A DNA stretch of 31,451 bases from a virus (IMGVR_UViG_3300025417_000059:1-31451), one strand, 5' to 3'; positions 17,658 through 24,830 are shown, counted from the first letter of the stretch. Notes: generated by a model not told the origin, from the letters alone. Numbers and translations are program-made.

Positions 17658-19517
17658 ATGGAAAAATCATCTAAAGAAAATATATCAAAAACTCTTCAGT
17701 CTTATATGGCTCGAATGATGAAGAAGTTTTCACCAGAAAAGATAGCAAATACATTTTCTGGTGAAACTTCATCTGCGTCAACAGAATCTTTGAATGAAGA
17801 AAATAATGACTCAAAAATAAATCCAGTAAAGTCTAAGAAAAATAAATCATTTTTTACTTCAGTATCTTCTGAGAATTCGCAACGAATTCGAATTGGTGAC
17901 GGCATAGCAACTATAGCATCTAAAATTTATTCTCTTTTTAGTAAACGTGATAGCGAAGAAAAAAAGAAATTAGAAATCATTAAAGATTTTGAACACGAAA
18001 GAAATTTTGAATTAAAAAAAGAATATGATAATATTCTGGATTCAGTTGGTCCAGAAGATAACTTAAACAAAACTGCGACTAAAACAACAATCAAAAAAAG
18101 TTCATTACTCAAAAAAGCGGCAATTGCCACAACTGGTGTAGCGGGTGCTGCATCGATTGATTCGTTTTTGTTTCCACAGAAATCAGAAAATGAAGAATCT
18201 GGCGAAACTGATATCGATCCAAAACATTCGCACGTTGAAACACCAGAGACAAACACACAAAGCGAAACAGAAAAACCAACTTATGCGATTCAACCTTTCT
18301 CGAAAGAATCATATAAAGCGTATTTACGTGAACACGAAACTCCAGATAGTTATGATCCATATAATACGATGAATAAATCGAAAGAAGAATATAAAAGAAA
18401 ATCAAATTCGAATATAATTACAACAGAAAATACAGACATAAATGGTAAAAAATATACAAAAAATTTAACAGATATGACATTACAAGAAGTTGTTGATTTT
18501 TCAGAACATAGAAAAAAGAAAATAGGTGCTGCTGGCATGGGCGGCGCAAGTGGTAAATATCAACTAATGTCTATTGCTATAAAAGAAGTTGGTCCAATAG
18601 CATTTGGTAAAGAATGGAAAAAACAAAAGTTTTCTCCTGAAAATCAAGAATTATTAATGGATGCATTAACTGATTATCAAACAAAGAGATTGAAAAGTCA
18701 AGGTTTAGATGTAAACAATGCTAGTTTGTATCTTATGCATGTGTTTGGTAATCCGCATAAAGCATCTAGAATAATAAAAGCAAAAGATGATCAATTAATG
18801 AAAGATGTGATGAATAGCTCAGAAGCGGAAGCAAATCCAAGCATTGCAAAGATGACAGTAAAAGATTATAAGACTAAAATAGGAATGTCATCAGATGGAA
18901 AAGCATTACCGACTAAAGTTAGTGCTAAAAATGTTTCAATGTCTAGAGGATTTAAACCTGGTCACGATGGCATAGACTACGCAGCTACCGCAGGAACATC
19001 AGTAAATGCAACAAAAGACGGTAAAGTTGTTCAAGCGTCTATGAATCCTCCTGGTTTTAATGGCTATGGAAATCTTGTCGTTCTAGATCACGGCGACGGA
19101 ACTCAATCATTATATGCTCATTTATCATCTTTTAATGTTTCTGTTGGTGACAACGTTAAGCAAGGGCAAAATTTAGGTGGCGTAGGTTCTACTGGTAAAA
19201 GCACAGGTAATCATTTACACTACGAAATAAGAAAAAACGGTAAAGCTATTGATCCCGAAACAAATAAGTTATCAATGGTTTCTCCTGTCGGCAATACTAC
19301 ATCTTTGGCACAAACAGAACAAACTGGAAACGTTTTGGAAAATAAATTAGAAGAGAATAAATCTTTAAAATCAAAAAATAATATGGTTTCTATAAATAAT
19401 CCTACTAACAATGTAGTAGGTAAAAAACAAGAAAATCAAATATTAACTACTGGTTCTTTGAATGATTTGCCGTTGATACCAAAGTTTGTATTACCTAACA
19501 ATACACAGTTGAGTTAA
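17658..19517 (+). CDS. Two-domain tail lysin: muramidase-like plus M23 peptidase
   Basis: This 619-residue protein is inferred to act on peptidoglycan during infection. Residues 76-126 form a charged helical domain shared with the next gene, and 148-172 is a hydrophobic Ala/Gly-rich helix. Residues about 215-400 look like a lysozyme or transglycosylase domain: LREHETPDSYDPYN (223-236), with E225 or E227 as candidate acid, and GGASGKYQLMSIA (295-307), like the A-G-K/R-Y-Q motif of such enzymes. Residues about 428-540 are an M23 (LytM) endopeptidase: HDGID (H436, D440), YAHL (H488) and NHLHYE (H519, H521), so all metal and catalytic positions are kept. It occupies the hub/tape-measure region and appears to replace the lysozyme missing from gp5. 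Confidence 0.85.
   Translation: MEKSSKENISKTLQSYMARMMKKFSPEKIANTFSGETSSASTESLNEENNDSKINPVKSKKNKSFFTSVSSENSQRIRIGDGIATIASKIYSLFSKRDSEEKKKLEIIKDFEHERNFELKKEYDNILDSVGPEDNLNKTATKTTIKKSSLLKKAAIATTGVAGAASIDSFLFPQKSENEESGETDIDPKHSHVETPETNTQSETEKPTYAIQPFSKESYKAYLREHETPDSYDPYNTMNKSKEEYKRKSNSNIITTENTDINGKKYTKNLTDMTLQEVVDFSEHRKKKIGAAGMGGASGKYQLMSIAIKEVGPIAFGKEWKKQKFSPENQELLMDALTDYQTKRLKSQGLDVNNASLYLMHVFGNPHKASRIIKAKDDQLMKDVMNSSEAEANPSIAKMTVKDYKTKIGMSSDGKALPTKVSAKNVSMSRGFKPGHDGIDYAATAGTSVNATKDGKVVQASMNPPGFNGYGNLVVLDHGDGTQSLYAHLSSFNVSVGDNVKQGQNLGGVGSTGKSTGNHLHYEIRKNGKAIDPETNKLSMVSPVGNTTSLAQTEQTGNVLENKLEENKSLKSKNNMVSINNPTNNVVGKKQENQILTTGSLNDLPLIPKFVLPNNTQLS
19391..19398 (+). promoter_or_regulatory. Internal late promoter (TATAAATA)
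   Basis: A perfect TATAAATA on the plus strand lies inside the 3' end of the tail-lysin gene, about 120 nt upstream of the next start at 19519. It could give extra late transcription of the following hub protein. In such an AT-rich genome a chance match is possible. Confidence 0.4.
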
Positions 19518-19518
19518 G

Positions 19519-21714
19519 ATGAAAATTTTAAAAAAATATGTAGTAAAAATAGATTCTAATAAAATAGAAGATTTTACTCCAACACCAAGTAATGAAATCG
19601 TTGTTAAAGATTCTGAATCGATGAAAGGCGTATATGCTTTTGATCCACATGATTCTGCGCCGCATGTTGTGAATGTAACCGGTGAAGGTAAGTTTGTAAC
19701 ATATAAAGATATCTCTGGTAAATCTAATGTCATTTTTTCAAGCGACGATGAAAGTAAAATAAAACAGAACAAGTGTTTTATTTCTATATTTGACAAAAAA
19801 CAATTCAAAAAATTAAGAAATGGTGATTACTTTAGTCAAACAGTAAGTAAGCCAATAACACATCTTGAAGTTATTGATTCTATCAGATATATTCAGCAAC
19901 AAGGTTGGACTGTAAAATTTTCAGATAACATTTATTCTTCAATTAAAAAATTAAATGAAGCTGGCGTTGTTTGGCAAGGCACTGGTATTGATCTTGAAAG
20001 ATTAAGATCATTAAACGAAACTCAAACTAATAAAAAAGATATTACAGAAAATAATAATATTGCTTTGATATCTGATGTGGAAGCACCAAAACCTAAAATA
20101 GAAAAAGAACCAGAGGTTAATGCTAAAGAACAACCAAAAGAAAAAGCACAACCTAAGCAAAGAAAAGCTAGAGAAAAAGCAGCACCAAAAGAAAAGCCAC
20201 AACCAAAAAAGAGAGGCAGAAAGCCATCGAAACCAAAGGATAAACTTACTGTAATAGAACCAGTACAGAGCAATCTATCGACTGATGTTATCAAATCTAA
20301 GTACAAATACAGTCAAGAAGAAACTAAGCAAACAAAGGCTAGAAAAACTAGAAAAACTAGAGTTAAAAAATTAAAACCTTTGCGTAAAAGTAAAGTAGAT
20401 AGAGAAGAAAATATCGCAAGATTAAATAAAAAATTAAGAAAAAATAAAACATATAATATGTATTATGGTGGTTACATTCCGGGTCTTTCATTCGATGACG
20501 ATATGAGCGTTATTCAAAGTCACGTATTTAATAAACTAAACAAAGAAAGATCAAAAAATCAAACAGCATCAAAAGAAAATGTCAATAATGAAGCATTATA
20601 TACTGGCGTTTCTACAAATAAAGTAGTTAAAGTTAAAAAAGGTGATTCTATTGCTGACGTTTTATCTAAATTATATGGATTTTTATATAAACAAATAGAT
20701 GATCAAAAAAAGAAAGATGAAATTAAAAGTGATTTTGAAAAAGAAAGAGATTCAGAACTCAAAATGTTCTTAAATAGTTTAGTTAAAAGAATAGAAACAA
20801 CTAATGAAGAACAACAAAAAATGTTGGGTTATAAAACTAAAAACGAATCTGAAAAAAAGGAAAAAGAAGAAGAAAAATCAAAAGATTATGAATGGTTAAA
20901 AGATGTAGTTGAAGTCGCTACTGGTGTTGGATTGAGCAAAGCAACAGATAAACTTTTAGCTAAATTAAAAAATGTTAAAATACCGAACATCGGGAAAGCA
21001 GCTTCAAACATTGCATCTAAAGCGTCTAGCGTCGGTTCTTCATTTGCGAGTAGAGCAGCACAATTAGGATTTTCTGCTATGGAAATAGCGAGTAGTGCTG
21101 CTATGATAGATTCTGCTCTAATAGGTGGCTCGATTCTTGGTTCTGTTGGAGCTATGTACTTTTCTGCAAAACAAAATGAAGAAGCTCGTAATGATATTAA
21201 TAATCCTGAGCATGAAAATATATTAGCTAGTGATAAAATGAGAAAAGCTAAAGGTGAGAATAAACGTAGTGCAGTTAAAAGTCAAAAATACGATCCAGAA
21301 ATTCAAAATCAACTAGACGAAGTAACTAGAAACAATTCGTCTGATTTTGAATTTAAAAAAGAACAAGAGTCTGGTTTTCAAGATCAAACTACACGTAGAT
21401 ACGGTAACGATTTAATGAATCAAAGGGCTGGTACTGTAACACCAGCTAAAGAAGATAAATTATCATTAGATACTGATACGTCATCTACTGTAACACCAGC
21501 TAGTGAAGCGAAAAACTCTAACTTATCAAAAGTATCTTCTGACTATGACATGAATCAACAAGTGTCAGGCGGCAATACAGTTGTCGTTAACAGTCCAAGT
21601 ACAAACATAATCAATGCTGGTGGTTCATCTTTATCTGTAGAGAAATTAACAGGTGTTAGAACAACAGAATCTACATTAAAAAAGATTCACATGCAAAATT
21701 ATCGTTGGGTATAA
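19519..21714 (+). CDS. Large hub or tape-measure-like protein with basic linker
   Basis: This 731-residue protein has no confident match. Residues 1-165 are globular (THLEVIDSIRYIQQQGW, 114-130). Residues 190-310 are extremely Lys/Pro/Arg-rich, including PKKRGRKPSKPK (229-240), which resembles an AT-hook. Residues 370-422 repeat the domain of the tail lysin (KGDSIADVLSKLYGF, then DFEKERDSELK). Residues 440-480 are a charged helix. Residues 485-550 are Ala/Ser/Gly-rich and hydrophobic (like AASSAAMIDSALIGGSILGS) and could span a membrane. The C-terminus (TVVVNSPSTNIINAGG) resembles tails of hub proteins in marine T4-like phages. Its position after gp26 and the lysin makes a gp29/tape-measure-type role plausible but unproven. 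The gene ends at a bidirectional terminator. Confidence 0.65.
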   Translation: MKILKKYVVKIDSNKIEDFTPTPSNEIVVKDSESMKGVYAFDPHDSAPHVVNVTGEGKFVTYKDISGKSNVIFSSDDESKIKQNKCFISIFDKKQFKKLRNGDYFSQTVSKPITHLEVIDSIRYIQQQGWTVKFSDNIYSSIKKLNEAGVVWQGTGIDLERLRSLNETQTNKKDITENNNIALISDVEAPKPKIEKEPEVNAKEQPKEKAQPKQRKAREKAAPKEKPQPKKRGRKPSKPKDKLTVIEPVQSNLSTDVIKSKYKYSQEETKQTKARKTRKTRVKKLKPLRKSKVDREENIARLNKKLRKNKTYNMYYGGYIPGLSFDDDMSVIQSHVFNKLNKERSKNQTASKENVNNEALYTGVSTNKVVKVKKGDSIADVLSKLYGFLYKQIDDQKKKDEIKSDFEKERDSELKMFLNSLVKRIETTNEEQQKMLGYKTKNESEKKEKEEEKSKDYEWLKDVVEVATGVGLSKATDKLLAKLKNVKIPNIGKAASNIASKASSVGSSFASRAAQLGFSAMEIASSAAMIDSALIGGSILGSVGAMYFSAKQNEEARNDINNPEHENILASDKMRKAKGENKRSAVKSQKYDPEIQNQLDEVTRNNSSDFEFKKEQESGFQDQTTRRYGNDLMNQRAGTVTPAKEDKLSLDTDTSSTVTPASEAKNSNLSKVSSDYDMNQQVSGGNTVVVNSPSTNIINAGGSSLSVEKLTGVRTTESTLKKIHMQNYRWV

Positions 21715-21715
21715 A

Positions 21716-21753
21716 AAAACCACTGGAACTTTTCAGTTTAAACCAGTGGTTTT
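21716..21753. terminator. Bidirectional rho-independent terminator between convergent operons
   Basis: AAAACCACTGG (21716-21726) and CCAGTGGTTTT (21743-21753) form an 11-bp stem with a 16-nt loop. An A-run precedes it and T residues follow, so it can end the plus-strand tail operon (stop at 21714) and the minus-strand gp32 transcript (stop at 21771). Confidence 0.9.
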
Positions 21754-21770
21754 GTTGCTACGAATTATAT

Positions 21771-22700
21771 TTAATCGTCGCTATTTGCTAGATTTCTAAA
21801 ATAATCTAAATCATTATCATCAGAATCATCAACAGAACTTGTAGATACAATAGTTGTGAATTCTTCATTAGATTCAGCAGCAGTTTTTCTATTTTCAAAA
21901 TTTTGTGCTTGAGTTTGTTGAACAGTCGTTCGTGGAGCATCGCCATTCAAGCCAATCACTTTATCTAATCTTTTCTTTAGAACATCATAATCTTTAAATT
22001 CAGAATCATCAATTAGATTTTTCAGAGAATGTTCTTGTTTCCAGATTTTTTCAAGTTGTTCATCATCATCTGATAAAGCTGAAACTGAATCAAACTCAGA
22101 TTTGTCGTAATTTTGATAACCTTCAACTTTACGAATCTTCAATTTGAAATTAGCACCCTTCCATAGATTGAATGGATTGATTGCTTCTTCATCTGGGAAT
22201 GGTGGATTCATTGCTTCAGTAATCTTATCAAAGATTTTCTTTCCGTACTTGAACAACTTAACAGTGCCTTCGTTCTCTGGATGCTTCGGATCAGAAACAA
22301 TATAAACGTTTGAAATATAATTCAATTTACGTTTTTGTTTACGAGCAACATCTTTATTGGCTTCAATTCCAGAATTCCAAAGTGTTGAATTGTATTCACA
22401 AATAGGACAAACTTTGCCTTTTTTATGACCATCAGTAGTTAAACAATTATCGATTAACCAACCACCAGGACCTTGAAAGCCATGAGCAAAGATTTTAACC
22501 CATGGAAGACCATATTCACCATCTTTTTCTGAAGCTGGCAAAAATCGAATGATAGCCATTCCATTGCCTGCTTTATCTACTTCTGGTCTCCAATAGTTTT
22601 GATTTTTTTCTGAGGAATCAGAAGAGATTCCCATTTCTTTCATTTTTTTATTTAGCGAATCGATATCGCCTGAACTTTTTCTTAATTTATCGAATGACAT
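21771..22700 (-). CDS. gp32: Single-stranded DNA-binding protein gp32
   Basis: This 309-residue homologue of T4 gp32 (301 aa) coats single-stranded DNA during replication, recombination and repair. The N-terminal basic region (MSFDKLRKSS) is the cooperativity domain. The core carries the zinc site C86, H92, C98, C101 (NCLTTDGHKKGKVCPIC), as in T4 (H, C, C, C). It also has NYWRPEVDKAGNGMAIIRFL (35-54) and the ssDNA-cleft segment LPWVKIFAHGF. The C-terminus is acidic (VDDSDDNDLDYFRN), the protein-interaction tail. It is the last gene of the gp33-gp59-HAD-gp32 cluster and has its own sigma70 and late promoters upstream. Confidence 0.95.
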   Translation of the reverse strand: MSFDKLRKSSGDIDSLNKKMKEMGISSDSSEKNQNYWRPEVDKAGNGMAIIRFLPASEKDGEYGLPWVKIFAHGFQGPGGWLIDNCLTTDGHKKGKVCPICEYNSTLWNSGIEANKDVARKQKRKLNYISNVYIVSDPKHPENEGTVKLFKYGKKIFDKITEAMNPPFPDEEAINPFNLWKGANFKLKIRKVEGYQNYDKSEFDSVSALSDDDEQLEKIWKQEHSLKNLIDDSEFKDYDVLKKRLDKVIGLNGDAPRTTVQQTQAQNFENRKTAAESNEEFTTIVSTSSVDDSDDNDLDYFRNLANSDD

Positions 22701-22775
22701 ATTATTTCCTTATTAAACGGAGTATATTTTTATTATTAAACGCAATATTTCACAAACTTCTCATGATCAACTTCT

Positions 22776-22804
22776 ATTATGACATATAGTACTTCATATG
22801 TCAA
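22776..22804 (-). promoter_or_regulatory. Sigma70-type promoter for gp32
   Basis: On the minus strand TTGACA (22799-22804) and CATAAT (22776-22781) are separated by exactly 17 bp. The start would fall near 22769, about 70 nt upstream of the gp32 ATG at 22700. This allows host-polymerase transcription of gp32 apart from the upstream replication genes. Confidence 0.75.
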
Positions 22805-22807
22805 TAT

Positions 22808-22815
22808 TATTTATA
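22808..22815 (-). promoter_or_regulatory. Late promoter (TATAAATA) upstream of gp32
   Basis: A perfect TATAAATA on the minus strand overlaps the stop codon of the HAD gene and lies immediately upstream of the sigma70 promoter of gp32. Tandem early and late promoters would keep gp32 made throughout infection. Confidence 0.55.
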
Positions 22816-23308
22816 CATACATTTTTAAGATGGTTAGCGTCGTATTCCAATCTTTATGTTCAATTGCAATACCGCCTGCTTCTCGCCATTGTAAACACAC
22901 TGAAGGTGTGTCATCTATAATGATTCTTGATTCAGTTGAATAATTCTTTTTCTTCGATTTTCCTGGAACAAAAATAGGATTAAAAGTAATTGCATTCTTT
23001 TGTAACCAGATTTGTTTTTGTTTTGCTATATCATCAAACAATTCATCATTGACTGTGCTCGATAATATTTGAGTAGGCACTGAACATTTACGAAGAAAAT
23101 CGACACCTGAAGATGCGCCAGGCATTAAATCAAGTGATTCAAATTGTTTAGTTTTTATAAATTCGAGAAATAAAGGATAGAAATTATTTTTGGCTTCTGC
23201 TTCTTTGGGATGCACACCAAACAATTCATCGTAACGTTTACTGAAATCACAAATAACACCGTCCATATCTAAAAATATAGATTCAATTTTTTGTTTCAAC
23301 ATGTTCAT
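22811..23308 (-). CDS. HAD-family phosphatase, 5'(3')-deoxynucleotidase-like
   Basis: This 165-residue protein has the HAD motifs. Motif I is FLDMDGVICDF (12-22; D14 nucleophile, D16 acid/base), motif II LSSTVND (about 83-89), a motif III lysine in the PGKSKKKN region, and motif IV IIIDDTPSV (paired Asp). The short cap and the layout resemble phage and bacterial 5'(3')-deoxyribonucleotidases, so a role in nucleotide turnover is likely. It is inserted between gp59 and gp32, which are adjacent in T4, and overlaps the gp59 3' end by 26 nt. Two in-frame ATGs (23308 and 23302) are possible starts. Confidence 0.8.
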   Translation of the reverse strand: MNMLKQKIESIFLDMDGVICDFSKRYDELFGVHPKEAEAKNNFYPLFLEFIKTKQFESLDLMPGASSGVDFLRKCSVPTQILSSTVNDELFDDIAKQKQIWLQKNAITFNPIFVPGKSKKKNYSTESRIIIDDTPSVCLQWREAGGIAIEHKDWNTTLTILKMYV

Positions 23309-23897
23309 TTAACCTTTCTTTTATTATTGATTTGAATTTTTGTTTATCATAGTTCACGAATGGTGTGTATTTTTCACATTTCATCTTAGTTGCTGGCCAG
23401 ATAATATCATCTTGAATTTTCTTAGACCACATAGGAAAGAAATTTAAGATGTCATTCATAATGACTAATGTTTCTAGTCTTATGTTTTCTTCCATGGTTT
23501 CTGTGAGAAGATGTGGCCACATGCCATTAACTCTTAACATTTCCTCTGGCTTATATTTGTCAAAAAGATAATTGATATCATTTTCAAAATGATATGTTAG
23601 TGATTGATTGATTTTTTTCCATTTGGTGTATAGTTCTTCACCTTCTGAACTGATCAATTCTCCTATCCAAGAGCTTTTTCCATATACGAAATTGGAAACT
23701 AGATAATTCTTTATTTCGTCGATAGAATATTTTCTAGATAGTTTATAGTAAGAGTATTTTGCTTTGTTTTTTAGAAAACTATCTTGAGTTACATTTGTTT
23801 TGAAATTGTATTTTATTGCATCATACGAAGATGATGTAAAATGTAATTTTAAAGAAGAGTATAGTTTATATACTTCAAATCCAGAGTTTTCTGTCAT
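23283..23897 (-). CDS. gp59: Helicase loader gp59
   Basis: This 204-residue protein is homologous to T4 gp59 (217 aa), which loads the gp41 helicase onto gp32-coated forks. Shared landmarks are FEVYKLYSSLKLHF (8-21, compare KSVYKLYLMIKQHM), YDAIKYNFKTNV (24-35, compare YDVIKYNWCMRV), KYSYYKLSRKY (46-56), VYGKSSWIGEL (72-82, compare DAWIGDI) and FENDINYLFDK (104-114). It lies in the T4 order gp33, gp59, gp32. Its ATG overlaps the gp33 stop (ATGA), suggesting translational coupling. Confidence 0.85.
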   Translation of the reverse strand: MTENSGFEVYKLYSSLKLHFTSSSYDAIKYNFKTNVTQDSFLKNKAKYSYYKLSRKYSIDEIKNYLVSNFVYGKSSWIGELISSEGEELYTKWKKINQSLTYHFENDINYLFDKYKPEEMLRVNGMWPHLLTETMEENIRLETLVIMNDILNFFPMWSKKIQDDIIWPATKMKCEKYTPFVNYDKQKFKSIIKERLNEHVETKN

Positions 23898-24115
23898 ATT
23901 GGAAGTTTTGCTGTTTTTTTCAACAAATTGAGTGATTCCGCTTCTTGTCTAATCTTTGCTTTTAGTGCTGATGTGATTAAAGATGATGCTACTTCTATTT
24001 CTAAGCCATTCACGCTACAGTAATGTATTATAGAATCAATTAAACTAATGCGTTTCTCTAACGATAGTTTTTCTATTTCTGTACTAAAATTCAATACTTC
24101 TGTTCTTGTTGGCAT
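23894..24115 (-). CDS. gp33: Late transcription coactivator gp33
   Basis: This 73-residue helical protein contains DSIIHYCSVNGLEIEVASSL (27-46) and LKAKIRQEAESLNLLKKT (51-68), the pattern of gp33-type late coactivators in marine T4-like phages. T4 gp33 (112 aa) links RNA polymerase and the sliding clamp at TATAAATA promoters. The identity is supported by synteny: gp33 lies directly upstream of gp59 in T4. It is shorter than T4 gp33, and I cannot point to a clear clamp-binding C-terminus. No Shine-Dalgarno is visible, and the leader carries the 37-nt element at 24148-24184. Confidence 0.7.
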   Translation of the reverse strand: MPTRTEVLNFSTEIEKLSLEKRISLIDSIIHYCSVNGLEIEVASSLITSALKAKIRQEAESLNLLKKTAKLPI

Positions 24116-24147
24116 AATATTTCATTGATTCCATTATTTTATAATTA

Positions 24148-24184
24148 CCAACTGATTTGGTTATAAGGACAGTTGGCGAAACCC
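24148..24184 (-). repeat. 37-nt repeated pseudoknot-like RNA element, copy 1
   Basis: Identical over 37 nt to 24482-24518. Read on the minus strand, CCAACTG and CAGTTGG form a 7-bp stem, and GGTT near the 5' end can pair with AACC in the loop, giving an H-type pseudoknot (3-nt and 4-nt crossing loops). This copy begins 12 nt after the stop of the upstream 78-residue gene and lies 33 nt before the gp33 start. Confidence 0.7.
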
Positions 24185-24196
24185 GATACTTATAAA

Positions 24197-24433
24197 TTAT
24201 TTCGTTTCAGAAACAAATTTATAGAGCTTGTTTGCTTTATCTATAATCTGTTCCTCTGTTGGAAAATCTGGCATTTCAGGATATGAAGGTCTACCCTCAC
24301 CTGAAAATAGTCTCATTGTTTCCTGATATTTTTGATTTATTTTATCAGATTTCGAATAGTATTCATCAGTTAATAAATCTTTTGCCATTCCCAAAATTTG
24401 TAAACGTATTTCATATGGATTTAAATTACTCAT
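24197..24433 (-). CDS. Conserved small T4-like phage protein of unknown function
   Basis: This 78-residue protein begins MSNLNPYEIRLQILGMAKDL and ends in a helical EEQIIDKANKLYKFV segment, with a Pro-rich bridge (GEGRPSYPEMPDFPTEEQ). I recognise the pattern 'NPYEIR..L..MAKD.L...YY' from small proteins next to gp33 in marine T4-like phages; no function is known. It has a good ribosome site (CTAAGGAGAAGTAAA). The second 37-nt element lies 49 nt upstream, and its loop TCCTTA is complementary to the TAAGGA of this ribosome site. Confidence 0.7.
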   Translation of the reverse strand: MSNLNPYEIRLQILGMAKDLLTDEYYSKSDKINQKYQETMRLFSGEGRPSYPEMPDFPTEEQIIDKANKLYKFVSETK

Positions 24434-24481
24434 TTTACTTCTCCTTAGTGTATGTAACTACTGTGTGTAACTGCTAATTAG

Positions 24482-24518
24482 CCAACTGATTTGGTTATAA
24501 GGACAGTTGGCGAAACCC
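24482..24518 (-). repeat. 37-nt repeated pseudoknot-like RNA element, copy 2
   Basis: Identical to 24148-24184. This copy starts 8 nt after the stop codon of the tmRNA tag frame (24527-24529) and lies 49 nt before the ATG at 24433. The loop TCCTTATAACC contains TCCTTA, which matches the anti-Shine-Dalgarno end of 16S rRNA and could pair with TAAGGA at the next gene's ribosome site. Confidence 0.7.
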
Positions 24519-24657
24519 CACTGAGATTAAGCCGCTAGGCGATTATCTACAGAAAATGCGTTATCATTTGCATTTATTGGTTTTTTAGTTTTTACGACTA
24601 TCTATGTCGAGTTGCCGTCTCCACTAGCTCAAGCTGTCGAATGCTGAGTACACCCCC
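24519..24657 (-). ncRNA. ssrA: Permuted tmRNA, coding piece (tag reading frame)
   Basis: The 5' end GGGGGTG (24657-24651) pairs with CGCCTCC of the acceptor piece to form a 7-bp alanine-type acceptor stem with the G3-U70 identity pair. It is followed by CATTCGACAGC, the conserved tmRNA D-region motif (GGATTCGAC in E. coli), ATAGTCGTAAAAAC, and a tag frame GCA AAT GAT AAC ... GCG GCT TAA (24571-24527) encoding ANDNAFSVDNRLAA. ANDN starts and AA ends are typical of alphaproteobacterial tags. tmRNA frees stalled ribosomes and adds the degradation tag. The 3' end is approximate; the resume codon is inferred from tag similarity. Confidence 0.85.
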
Positions 24658-24765
24658 ATCAGAAAGAACTCTCTTGTCATTCATAATATATGCCCATCTT
24701 AGACATGGCCGTTTGCATACATTACTAATTCCACTAGTTTACGGATCACTAGGGAAAGTTCTTTC
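24658..24765 (-). other. Intervening segment of the permuted pre-tmRNA
   Basis: These 108 nt join the CCA end of the acceptor piece to the 5' G of the coding piece. GAAAGAACT directly after CCA (24765-24757 on the minus strand) is complementary to AGTTCTTTC (24670-24662) shortly before the coding piece, a 9-bp stem that continues the acceptor helix. Removal of the segment would give a two-piece tmRNA, as known in alphaproteobacteria. Confidence 0.75.
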
Positions 24766-24830
24766 TGGTGGAGGCGAGGGGATTTGCACCCCTGTCCAAC
24801 CTGCCTTCATTTTGAAGGGATTACAACCAT
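24766..24830 (-). ncRNA. ssrA: Permuted tmRNA, acceptor piece with T arm and encoded CCA
   Basis: On the minus strand the 3' end reads GGAC AGGGG TGCAAAT CCCCT CGCCTCC A CCA. This is the tmRNA GGAC, a 5-bp T stem with a 7-nt loop, the 3' strand of the acceptor stem, the discriminator A and a genome-encoded CCA (24766-24768). A short hairpin CCTTCA/TGAAGG lies just upstream (24804-24818). The gene order acceptor piece then coding piece is the circularly permuted form. The 5' boundary near 24830 is a guess. Confidence 0.85.

Noticed and set aside
17702-20306. Minus-strand ORFs opposite the lysin and hub genes
   Set aside because: They are Phe/Ser/Leu-rich, as expected for the complement of Lys/Glu-rich coding sequence.
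24148-24518. CRISPR-like or terminator repeats
   Set aside because: Only two copies 334 nt apart with a gene between them, and no T-run after the stem; an RNA element fits better.
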